Assembly (NCBI GenBank): GCA_036658435.1
Contig: JAVXEO010000075.1
Span: forward strand, 1-9,126
Source of the DNA: DIGJ01 sp036658435
GTDB taxonomy: Bacteria > Bacillota > Clostridia > Lachnospirales > Lachnospiraceae
DNA: 9,126 nt
Reading direction: 5' to 3'
Below, one piece after another: positions 1 to 5,856 of this stretch; the first letter of the stretch is position 1; the number at the start of each line of letters is the position of its first letter. The position numbers and the translations under genes are program-made. The notes beneath the pieces were generated by a model. It was not told where the DNA came from and did no database searches. It saw only the letters and a list, made by a program, of their open reading frames with translations.

Positions 1-1922
1 ATGGCCGGCTTTCGCAAGTTGGACTCTAGCTTTGCCAGTCCAAATACGGTAAATCTATTCTTAATCTCAACATTTGTTTCTTGCGCAAAAATGTTTAATG
101 ATCCTTCCGTGAATGGCTCCATTGCAACCAAGATGTCTTTGGCATACTGCATATATTTTCCTTCCTGGGCTTGTAACCAGCGCTGGAGGTCCATCATGGT
201 TGGAGATTTCCAACTTTCTTTCACTTCTGCATACATCAATCTGGTACAACGCTCGACCACAGAAGAATGATAAGCAGTGGTGTTTCCTTGCATCACGGAA
301 TGGACTAACGCAACAGCAAATTCTGCTTGGGTCGCTACAAATCCATGAAACGAAGGGACTTTTTCTTTCGGTGGAAGTTCAAATGGATTCATTCGATGGG
401 GTGTCTCCACGGATAAATCAATCACTTGACCTCCCCAATCCTCACAGATTTCAAAATACTCGTTCTGTGGATCTACCACTAGCAAATCGTCTTTGGTCCC
501 TACATAGACTTGTCCAATCTCTTGCTTAACTGTAAAGGATTTTCCAGCTCCTGGAATGGCAAGAACCATCCCACTTCCATTGGCTAATTTTTTTCGGTCT
601 GCTACAATTAAGTTTTTGGAGACCTGATTGATGCCATAAGAAAAACCCCCAGCCTGACGTAGCTCCTGTGTATTAAACGGAATCAGTCCTGCCAGGGGTT
701 GCGTAAAAAGTGGTCTGGTATAATCCACATAACGTCCTCCCAGTGGAAGGCAGGTATTAAATGCTTCTAACTGACGTTTTAGGCAATCACTAATCTGCAT
801 CAAATGTGTTTTTCCAATCCCTTTTATCGTACGTACATTTCGTTCTAAATCTTCTTTCGTATCCCCAAACACCATAATTAGAAAATTGGTATGAAACAGA
901 TTCGCATCATTGTCGTGCATCTCCGTCATATACTTTTCAATTTCTTCTTTCTCTTTTCGTTTTTTGTAGGAAATCTCTGTGGAAAATGCGGCCTGTTTAT
1001 TGCGCTCTTGCTGTTGCCGAGTGATACTGTTTTCCACACCCATGTATACCGATTGCAGTTTTGCAATGGCAATATCTTGGGGAATCGGTGTACTATCTAA
1101 TGTAATCACGATATGAAAAGGGACTGCCGCAAGTTTTTGTAAAAAATTATCGGAAACACCACTGCCATATCGACTTACATACAACATGGATACACACTTG
1201 TCTTCCAATTCAATGTATCTGCTCTTAGGCTGTAAATATTGATTGCATACATCATTTTTCCAGTCATGGCGAAACAACAACGCACTCCAGGAAAGATCAT
1301 ACTCACTTTCTTTTCCAAGATTATAAATATAGAACAAATACCGGAGACGTTCGGTTGCATTTAGTCGAATAGCTCCACTTTCCATTTTTTTAAAATAGGT
1401 CAACATATCATTTTCTAATCCGTTAAAATAAGCATTTGCATTTTCAAAATTTTCTTTTTCACATGTGATGATAAAAAATCGCATCTGTTCAATCTCATTG
1501 CGACCCTCTTGCATATTTTTTCGGAGGTTTTCATTAAATCCATCAATCAAACGATTGATTTTCGGATTTGTATTCTCCGGATCTGGTTTTAGAAATAACT
1601 CTTCTTGTAAGTTGCAAATGTCTGCATGGAAGTTGGCAATCTGAAACTTAAAGTTGGCTTGCATGGAATTTAGGAATTCACAAAAACTACGGAATACCTC
1701 TTCTTGCTCACTTTCATCTTTGTCTTTGTAATTAATATCCGCAAACAGATACGCACGGTCATACATGTGTGCTCCTTCTTTGGCTTCAATCTCAAAAGTT
1801 CCTTGTTCACTAATCCTGGAACAAGGAATACTTTCTTGAATAGATTTTGGTACTTTATAAACAGGCTCCTGCAATTTCTTGCAAAGAGAAAACGCTTCTT
1901 TTGAATGGGTTCGATTCCACAT
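1..1922 (-). CDS. virB4: VirB4-family conjugation ATPase (3' end beyond the window)
   Basis: Cytoplasmic/membrane-associated motor ATPase of the T4SS, which powers channel assembly and substrate transfer. I translated the minus strand by hand from ATG 1922 and found 640 uninterrupted codons to the left edge, so the stop codon and C-terminal third are missing. The start MWNRTHSKEA follows AAAGGAG with a 7-nt gap. Residues 1-450 are the poorly conserved N-terminal region, with the typical RQLEAFNTCLPLGG segment just before the ATPase domain. Walker A is IPGAGKSF, with Lys461 and Ser462, followed by LLVVDPQNEY at 480-489, a hallmark of VirB4/TrsE proteins. Walker B should lie beyond the edge. 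The first Walker A position (455) is Ala, not Gly. It follows prgI after a 123-base spacer filled with palindromic repeats. Family is secure from the motifs and from the virB6-prgI-virB4 gene order. Confidence 0.93.
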   Translation of the reverse strand, partial: MWNRTHSKEAFSLCKKLQEPVYKVPKSIQESIPCSRISEQGTFEIEAKEGAHMYDRAYLFADINYKDKDESEQEEVFRSFCEFLNSMQANFKFQIANFHADICNLQEELFLKPDPENTNPKINRLIDGFNENLRKNMQEGRNEIEQMRFFIITCEKENFENANAYFNGLENDMLTYFKKMESGAIRLNATERLRYLFYIYNLGKESEYDLSWSALLFRHDWKNDVCNQYLQPKSRYIELEDKCVSMLYVSRYGSGVSDNFLQKLAAVPFHIVITLDSTPIPQDIAIAKLQSVYMGVENSITRQQQERNKQAAFSTEISYKKRKEKEEIEKYMTEMHDNDANLFHTNFLIMVFGDTKEDLERNVRTIKGIGKTHLMQISDCLKRQLEAFNTCLPLGGRYVDYTRPLFTQPLAGLIPFNTQELRQAGGFSYGINQVSKNLIVADRKKLANGSGMVLAIPGAGKSFTVKQEIGQVYVGTKDDLLVVDPQNEYFEICEDWGGQVIDLSVETPHRMNPFELPPKEKVPSFHGFVATQAEFAVALVHSVMQGNTTAYHSSVVERCTRLMYAEVKESWKSPTMMDLQRWLQAQEGKYMQYAKDILVAMEPFTEGSLNIFAQETNVEIKNRFTVFGLAKLESNLRKPA

Positions 1923-2062
1923 ATTAAAACTCCTTTCGCGGTGTCACTTGTGACACCTTGCTTCTTTCTTCTGGTTTGGTGTCACTTGTGACACATGGTT
2001 TCTTTCTTCTGGTTTGGTGTCACTTGTGACACATGGTTTCTTTTCTTATGATTTTGTGACAC
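1923..2062 (-). repeat. 38-bp tandem repeat array carrying an 18-bp palindrome, upstream of virB4
   Basis: Three copies of the core GTGTCACTTGTGACAC (+ strand) start at 1941, 1979 and 2017, an exact 38-bp period. The 22-bp intervals are also nearly identical (TTTCTTTCTTCTGGTTTG in the first two), so the whole unit is repeated, not just the core. A fourth, degenerate copy keeps only the half-site GTGACAC at 2056-2062, 30 bp on, inside the last codons of prgI (Gly-Val-Thr-Lys-Ser-stop). On the transcribed strand the last palindrome ends 3 nt before the virB4 ribosome binding site. The array fills nearly the whole prgI-virB4 spacer. The function is unknown; candidates are iterated binding sites for a dimeric regulator, or RNA hairpins acting on translation or mRNA stability. 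Confidence 0.9.
1940..1957 (-). promoter_or_regulatory. 18-bp palindrome abutting the virB4 ribosome binding site
   Basis: On the transcribed strand GGTGTCACAAGTGACACC is followed by GCG, then AAAGGAG, then 7 nt and the virB4 ATG. The 8-bp arms are perfect around a central AA. In RNA it could fold as a hairpin with a CAAG loop. The same layout occurs before pcfB at 4934-4951. There is no T-tract, so it is not a terminator. Its role as an operator or translational element is inferred. Confidence 0.7.
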
Positions 2063-2468
2063 CTTGCTTTTTTTCTTTCTTCCTTTGTTTCTGTTCCTTT
2101 TGCTTCTTTTTTTTCTTATTCGAACCGATGAAGTCACCGGTTTTGGACTCCGTTTGTTGCGATTCGAGTTCTTCTATGGTTGCAAATAGCAAGGGCTCCT
2201 GGTAGCGCAATTGATACGTTCGCTTCAACCATTCAAGAAAGCCCATGTTGTCAACTTGATAAAATCCAAACAGCAACACCACCACCAATGGTGGGCTTAA
2301 CAGCCATATACTAAGGAGAATCGGCACCCGGCATACAAACACCATGATACCCAGAAGTGGCACTAACACCCCCACCAATACCATGCAATACAAAATTTGT
2401 TTTCGCTCCAACCCTTTCCATTGTTCCACTTTATAAATGTTAAAATCTTTATTCACTTCTATCTTCAT
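2046..2468 (-). CDS. prgI: PrgI-family T4SS membrane protein
   Basis: Small membrane protein of the mating-channel complex, named after PrgI of pCF10-type systems and normally encoded directly before virB4. The 140-residue protein starts MKIEVNKDFN at 2468; AAAGGAG lies 6 nt upstream, within the 11-nt gap after the VirB6-like gene, which rules out the longer in-frame reading. A short cytoplasmic N-terminus (typical KIxVxKDFxxYxxxxW-like pattern) is followed by two hydrophobic segments at about 25-45 and 48-70. A soluble part with the FLEWLKRTYQLRYQEP stretch comes next. The last 25 residues (116-140) are almost wholly Lys, Gln, Glu and Arg, an unusually basic low-complexity tail. The final codons overlap the outermost half-copy of the palindrome repeat. 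Family call rests on topology, the N-terminal pattern and the position. Confidence 0.85.
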   Translation of the reverse strand: MKIEVNKDFNIYKVEQWKGLERKQILYCMVLVGVLVPLLGIMVFVCRVPILLSIWLLSPPLVVVLLFGFYQVDNMGFLEWLKRTYQLRYQEPLLFATIEELESQQTESKTGDFIGSNKKKKKQKEQKQRKKEKKQGVTKS

Positions 2469-2479
2469 GTAGTTCTCCT

Positions 2480-3337
2480 TTACAATCCAAATGCTTTTCG
2501 TAACGTGGATTCCGCCCCTTTGGCTGCACCTACCGTCAGAAAAATATTGATACACGTGGTTAAAATGGTGGTTAATATCAGACCCACCGCATCTCCGGAA
2601 TCAAACTGTAGGTAGTTCGCTAACTGATTACTACCAATAAAGGTACTGGATAGTAGCAATACCACTGCCATCACCACCACCTCAAAGACCGCAATAAAAA
2701 ACTCTTTTGCCCAGGACACTGCACTATGCGCCATGGAGCCTCCCCCTGCAACGGTAGACAACGGGAGGGAGGAAAGAGGGATTAACACAAAGAGCTTAAA
2801 GACCCGTCCCAGTGCTAACCACAATAGCACCAGTCCACACGCCGCTGCTACAACAAGCACGACAATGCCTCCCACTGCATAAAGCAGCCCTTCCCCAAAC
2901 CCTACTTCTCCATAAGGTAATGCATCAAACGATGCTACCGAAAGATGCCCATTCTTTAGCGTTCCAAGCCCTGCAATCTTCAAGACCAGTGCTTTTGCTG
3001 CATTGCAAAACATGGGGATTAGTTTCACCGTGAATACAAACACCCCTTGTACTAATGCCAACCGAAACAACAACTTCCCCAATGCTTTTATATCTAGATC
3101 TTCCTTCAAATCAAAACTCTGGGAGATATACCCGATTAGAAAAAAGATACTGAGCAGACTAATACCAATGAGAAGAAAACAATTGGACAAACTTCCCATT
3201 GCGAGATTCCACGTATCGCGACTGACTTCTGATGGGGTCTGACTTAACAGGCCCCATGTCGCATCTAAAAAAACATTCCAGGTGCTACAAGCCCACTGGA
3301 ATGTTTTTTGGAATGAATTCACATCAAACTTGAACAT
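2480..3337 (-). CDS. VirB6/TrbL-like polytopic conjugation membrane protein
   Basis: Inner-membrane channel component of the T4SS, of the type found between the Maff2-like and PrgI genes in clostridial conjugative elements. The 285-residue product starts MFKFDVNSF at 3337; GAGGG sits 6 nt upstream, 17 bases after the pilin gene, so the in-frame ATG at 3403 inside the preceding gene is not used. Hydrophobic segments lie at about 52-72, 88-110, 150-176, 179-197, 210-234 and 249-272. The strip LGRVFKLFVLIPLSSLPLST followed by a Gly/Ala-rich loop and a further helix (173-230) is the part most like VirB6-type proteins. No catalytic residues are expected. Tight spacing on both sides indicates co-transcription. 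The assignment is by topology, size and context. Confidence 0.8.
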   Translation of the reverse strand: MFKFDVNSFQKTFQWACSTWNVFLDATWGLLSQTPSEVSRDTWNLAMGSLSNCFLLIGISLLSIFFLIGYISQSFDLKEDLDIKALGKLLFRLALVQGVFVFTVKLIPMFCNAAKALVLKIAGLGTLKNGHLSVASFDALPYGEVGFGEGLLYAVGGIVVLVVAAACGLVLLWLALGRVFKLFVLIPLSSLPLSTVAGGGSMAHSAVSWAKEFFIAVFEVVVMAVVLLLSSTFIGSNQLANYLQFDSGDAVGLILTTILTTCINIFLTVGAAKGAESTLRKAFGL

Positions 3338-3354
3338 TTTTTTCCCTCTTTTCT

Positions 3355-3864
3355 TTAGATTGCATAACCCAAAACTGCTAAGATCGGCAGCACACAAGCA
3401 CAAATCCCACCACTGACCATTGTGTTCATTCCCTGACTTTTTCTAGCTGCATCCATTTCTTCATTGGCATCAGACCAAACTTTTACTCCATTGATTAATT
3501 TGATGATTCCAATCACGGAGACATAGGACGCTAGCAACAGTAAGATGGTATTAATTAAAGTATCTAACTCCCCAACCCCTGTTTTAATGACGCCTCCTGC
3601 CGCACAAACAGTTGTTGTGTGCATCAGCATTAGTTTGCCTATTGTTAAAAACCCAAGAGCACCCTTTGCACAAGAAAAACTGATTCCCTTCTGTACCATG
3701 GCTCTTCCTTTTTGTGTTATTTTCTTAATTCCATTTTGCATCTTTGTTTGCATCTTTGTTTTCATCTTTCTTTCCTCCCTTAGATGGTGTGTTAACGTGT
3801 CAATGGTTGCATCTTGTCTGATTTCTTTTGATTCCTTTGAATACATTTTGTTTTGTTCTATCAT
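3355..3864 (-). CDS. Maff2/VirB2-like small membrane protein (conjugative pilin candidate)
   Basis: Small two-helix membrane protein, probably the pilin-like subunit of the mating apparatus. The frame is open up to 4053, but that part is out of frame inside pcfB. Two in-frame starts have good ribosome binding sites: 3864 (AAGGAG, 5-nt gap; 169 aa) and 3765 (GGGAGG, 8-nt gap; 136 aa). In the 136-aa form a basic N-terminus (KIxKITQKGRAMVQKG-like) leads to a hydrophobic stretch at 31-53 ending TTVCAAGG, resembling a prepilin signal with cleavage near Ala-Ala-Gly. Mature helices are at about 69-90 and 117-135, separated by the polar segment KVWSDANEEMDAARKSQGMN. The QGMNTMVSGG motif before the last helix fits the Maff2 family. 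I list the longer form, but the shorter one has the stronger site. Confidence 0.75.
   Translation of the reverse strand: MIEQNKMYSKESKEIRQDATIDTLTHHLREERKMKTKMQTKMQNGIKKITQKGRAMVQKGISFSCAKGALGFLTIGKLMLMHTTTVCAAGGVIKTGVGELDTLINTILLLLASYVSVIGIIKLINGVKVWSDANEEMDAARKSQGMNTMVSGGICACVLPILAVLGYAI
3766..3780 (-). promoter_or_regulatory. Internal ribosome binding site for the shorter pilin start
   Basis: AAGGGAGGAAAGAAAG directly precedes ATG 3765 on the minus strand, putting GGGAGG 8 nt from the start codon. It is the strongest site in the neighbourhood and would give a 136-residue protein lacking the 33 hydrophilic residues encoded from 3864. Confidence 0.6.
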
Positions 3865-3883
3865 AGGTACTCCTTTTTTCATC

Positions 3884-3913
3884 AAAAAGAGATGCTTTTT
3901 CGCATCTCTTTTT
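3884..3913 (-). terminator. Intrinsic terminator between pcfB and the pilin gene
   Basis: A perfect 12-bp stem (AAAAAGAGATGC pairing with GCATCTCTTTTT) around a 6-nt loop begins 9 nt after the pcfB stop codon. The arm ends form an A-tract before and a T-tract after the stem, so it would work in both directions. The ribosome binding site of the pilin start at 3864 begins only a few bases after the T-tract, so no promoter fits behind it. Confidence 0.85.
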
Positions 3914-3922
3914 GGTTCTGAT

Positions 3923-4918
3923 TTATTTTTTGAATGACGCTTTTGATTGTTTAAGAGATGGATTGGGAAGTTCCTTGGTCTTTCTTGATGGTGTTGTAGT
4001 TCTTGTTTTCCCAAGACCTTGGTCTCTTTGAAATCCTCCACGCTGATTGGCATTTACCAGTTTTTCATGAAGCTGCGTTCCATTTACATAGTATGCTATC
4101 TTTTTATTCTGATAAGAGGCATAGGTTTTATCTGTTCTTAGATTACAAACCACATACCGGTCTTTTTTTGTAACCTCTTTTATGTCCAACAGATATCCTT
4201 CTCCTCCACAACGTACATAGGCAACGCCCCGTTCTTCATCCATTGCTACCTGTACACTGGGTATCGCTACTTGGATGACCTGTCCCTCTTTTTTTTTTGT
4301 TTCCGCTTGTTTCTGCGTGATTGGTTTTACCTGCTCCTTACACCGGGTAACCTCTTGGGAGGGCATTTTTCGATAGACTACCTCTTCTGCTTTTGCTTCC
4401 GCTGTTCGAAAAGCTTCATCAAAGGTTTCTTTTTCTGGTTCTGACAAATCATCATACGCTTCGGCTGCACTTTTTGCATGGTCAAACCCTACCTTTTTAT
4501 AGTCTGACAGCAAGCTATTGACACGGTTGGCATCGGTAGCATGAAACATCATCTGAACCCGGTTGTCTCCCTTCGTCATATCATCCAACAACACATACTG
4601 GATTCCACGATTGGTGAGATAGGTTTGCAATTCCTTTCCTTCTTTGGAAGACCAATCCTCTATATGAATGGTGGTGATGGACATATCAAGACTCCCCTTG
4701 TTCTTGACAATTCGCTCAAACTTCTTTTCGCCCCCCTCCACCATCTTATTTGTCTTATACTCATTCCAGATATAACGACAAGCTTTCCCGGCTCCCTGTC
4801 CTAAGACACCAAATGGTTTGGTGCCGACGTGCCACGCAAATCCGAACATATGCTCTAAAATCTCTGCTAATTTAATCGCTATTTGTACACTTTCTTGCAT
4901 TCCTTCCATATCTGACAT
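3923..4918 (-). CDS. pcfB: DUF3801/PcfB-like conjugation protein with C-terminal extension
   Basis: PcfB-type proteins assist relaxosome processing and its delivery to the coupling protein in pCF10-like systems. The 331-residue product starts at 4918, with AAAGGAG 5 nt upstream. Residues 1-45 (MQESVQIAIKLAEILEHMF and a Gly-rich loop) and 74-140, including LQTYLTNRGIQYVLLDD and VQMMFHATDANRVNSLLSDY, fit the DUF3801 pattern of a helical start and a C-terminal FxAxDAxxxN-like element. Family members known to me are nearer 150-180 residues. Here a Glu/Lys-rich linker (150-215) leads to a second compact part (216-290; AYVRCGGEGYLLDIKEV, YVVCNLRTDKTY) and a basic Ser/Thr/Pro/Lys tail (295-331). The linker includes Lys-Lys-Lys encoded by a run of ten A. 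No VirD4 gene follows, unlike in most relatives. I cannot name the extension. Confidence 0.75.
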   Translation of the reverse strand: MSDMEGMQESVQIAIKLAEILEHMFGFAWHVGTKPFGVLGQGAGKACRYIWNEYKTNKMVEGGEKKFERIVKNKGSLDMSITTIHIEDWSSKEGKELQTYLTNRGIQYVLLDDMTKGDNRVQMMFHATDANRVNSLLSDYKKVGFDHAKSAAEAYDDLSEPEKETFDEAFRTAEAKAEEVVYRKMPSQEVTRCKEQVKPITQKQAETKKKEGQVIQVAIPSVQVAMDEERGVAYVRCGGEGYLLDIKEVTKKDRYVVCNLRTDKTYASYQNKKIAYYVNGTQLHEKLVNANQRGGFQRDQGLGKTRTTTPSRKTKELPNPSLKQSKASFKK

Positions 4919-4933
4919 GGATACTCCTTTCTT

Positions 4934-4951
4934 GGTGTCACAAGTGACACC
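4934..4951 (-). promoter_or_regulatory. 18-bp palindrome abutting the pcfB ribosome binding site
   Basis: On the transcribed strand GGTGTCACTTGTGACACC is followed by AAG, then AAAGGAG, then 5 nt and ATG 4918. It is a single copy of the palindrome found three times before virB4, with the central two bases inverted (TT instead of AA). As RNA the stem would close on a CUUG tetraloop, a loop known to be unusually stable. Function is inferred, not known. Confidence 0.7.
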
Positions 4952-4957
4952 TGAAAC

Positions 4958-4983
4958 AAGGAACCCTTGGTAAGGGTTCCCTT
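4958..4983 (-). terminator. Probable intrinsic terminator after the ArdA-like gene
   Basis: GGAACCCTT and AAGGGTTCC form a perfect 9-bp stem with a 3-nt loop (4960-4980), extendable by two A-T pairs past one bulged G. On the minus strand it is followed by the modest T-rich tract TTGTTTC. It lies about 35 bases after the ArdA-like stop codon. The + strand reading has a T-tract too (GGGTTTTT), but there is no + strand gene to serve. The weak T-tract keeps confidence moderate. Confidence 0.6.
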
Positions 4984-5017
4984 TGGGTTTTTGAGTGCTC
5001 TCTTTTTGATTCCATTC

Positions 5018-5740
5018 CTACAATCGTTTCCCAGGATTCTCTAATTCCAAAGAATCTCTTTCTTCCATGCCAGGGGCTTCTATTACGGATTGTTCTACCT
5101 GGGTGGGCGATTCCAAAAGGTCTTCCACTTGACGCTCTAGGTCTGCTCTGGAATACCTGGTTTCTAGGCCCCCAAGCTCCCCTTGGTATAAATATCCCGT
5201 GGGACCTGGAAGTAATCCTTCTTTTTTTGCGCAGTCAAGTCCATAGGCTCCTGCGTTAATATAAGGGGTCATTCCCATGGCCTCTAACTGCATCAGTTTG
5301 CCACGTTCTTCCAACAAGGTAAGCCCTAATTTTTCATACACGTTACTAGCAGACGATGCCTTTGTTCCATACATGGAAAATGGTAATTGATTGCTTTGAC
5401 TCACCAGATTACACAAGGGAAGCAAGTTCGCCGATTGCTGATATTTTTGGCTACAATATAATTCCACTGCTTCCAACTGCCAGGTGTCTAATCCGGACAA
5501 TTGCGCCACCACTAGATTCAAATCTTCTAAGGACGTGGTTTCCACAATGCATTCCTGCAAAAACTGGAGTTTCTTGGGGAGTTTCATATCATGGATACGA
5601 TAACTGCCCCCTAGATGTTGCACCTCCCCGGCAACCTGTTCTTTGGTTGCCGGAAGTAAGAGCCAGTCTCCCACCGGCTCTCCTGCTAAATACTGTCTCC
5701 AATTGGTCGCATACACCTGTACGGTACGTGATTCCTTCAT
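5018..5740 (-). CDS. ArdA-like antirestriction protein (divergent)
   Basis: ArdA proteins are acidic DNA mimics that block type I restriction enzymes and protect newly transferred elements. The 240-residue product starts at 5740 (AAAGGA upstream), 14 bases after the adhesin gene. Residues 7-40 (VQVYATNWRQYLAGEPVGDW and LLLPATKEQV) match the ArdA N-terminal pattern of a strand, then Tyr-x-x-Gly-x-x-x-Gly-x-Trp-x-x-Leu-Pro. The stretch around 63-98 (CIVETTSLEDLNLVVAQLSG and following helix) fits the next conserved block. Near 160-185, AYGLDCAKKEGLLPGPTGYL resembles the closing Tyr-Gly-x-Asp motif of clostridial members. Residues 200-234 form an acidic tail ending in a short basic GKRL. It is cytoplasmic, with no signal or membrane segment. 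Family identity is likely but made by pattern memory only; otherwise it is a hypothetical element protein. Confidence 0.6.
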   Translation of the reverse strand: MKESRTVQVYATNWRQYLAGEPVGDWLLLPATKEQVAGEVQHLGGSYRIHDMKLPKKLQFLQECIVETTSLEDLNLVVAQLSGLDTWQLEAVELYCSQKYQQSANLLPLCNLVSQSNQLPFSMYGTKASSASNVYEKLGLTLLEERGKLMQLEAMGMTPYINAGAYGLDCAKKEGLLPGPTGYLYQGELGGLETRYSRADLERQVEDLLESPTQVEQSVIEAPGMEERDSLELENPGKRL

Positions 5741-5754
5741 ACGCTACTTCCTTT

Positions 5755-5856
5755 CTATCGTTTCTTTTTCCGATACCCTACTGCCATCACTGCAAGTCCA
5801 AACCCCATGCCTAACAACCAAGTGGCAAGGGGAGTGGCATCGCCTGTTTTTGGCCC
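5755..5856 (-). other. C-terminal cell-wall sorting signal of the adhesin
   Basis: Residues 1081-1113 of the adhesin: GPKTG, then Asp-Ala-Thr-Pro, a hydrophobic helix (LATWLLGMGFGLAVMAV) and the basic tail YRKKKR. This is the standard layout for sortase cleavage between Thr and Gly and attachment to the wall, but the first position of LPxTG is Gly here. Confidence 0.85.

Noticed and set aside
1979..2036. Mini-ORFs ATG-TGT-CAC-AAG-TGA within the repeat units
   Set aside because: They arise from ACC ATG next to the palindrome in only two of the units, with no convincing ribosome binding site; a by-product of the repeat.
1940..2062. CRISPR array
   Set aside because: The 22-bp intervals between palindromes are themselves nearly identical, so there are no distinct spacers, and no cas gene is present.
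1923..2062. Origin of transfer (oriT)
   Set aside because: Inverted repeats are present, but there is no relaxase gene in view and no nick-site motif I can recognise; the link to ribosome binding sites fits gene control better.
3926..4053. Pilin gene starting at ATG 4053
   Set aside because: This part overlaps pcfB out of frame and would put a terminator inside the coding region; the starts at 3864 and 3765 have ribosome binding sites.
4930..4960. Promoter with TTGTTT as -35 in front of pcfB
   Set aside because: The bases 17 nt on are CCAAGA, not a -10 box, and initiation would fall at or beyond the ribosome binding site.
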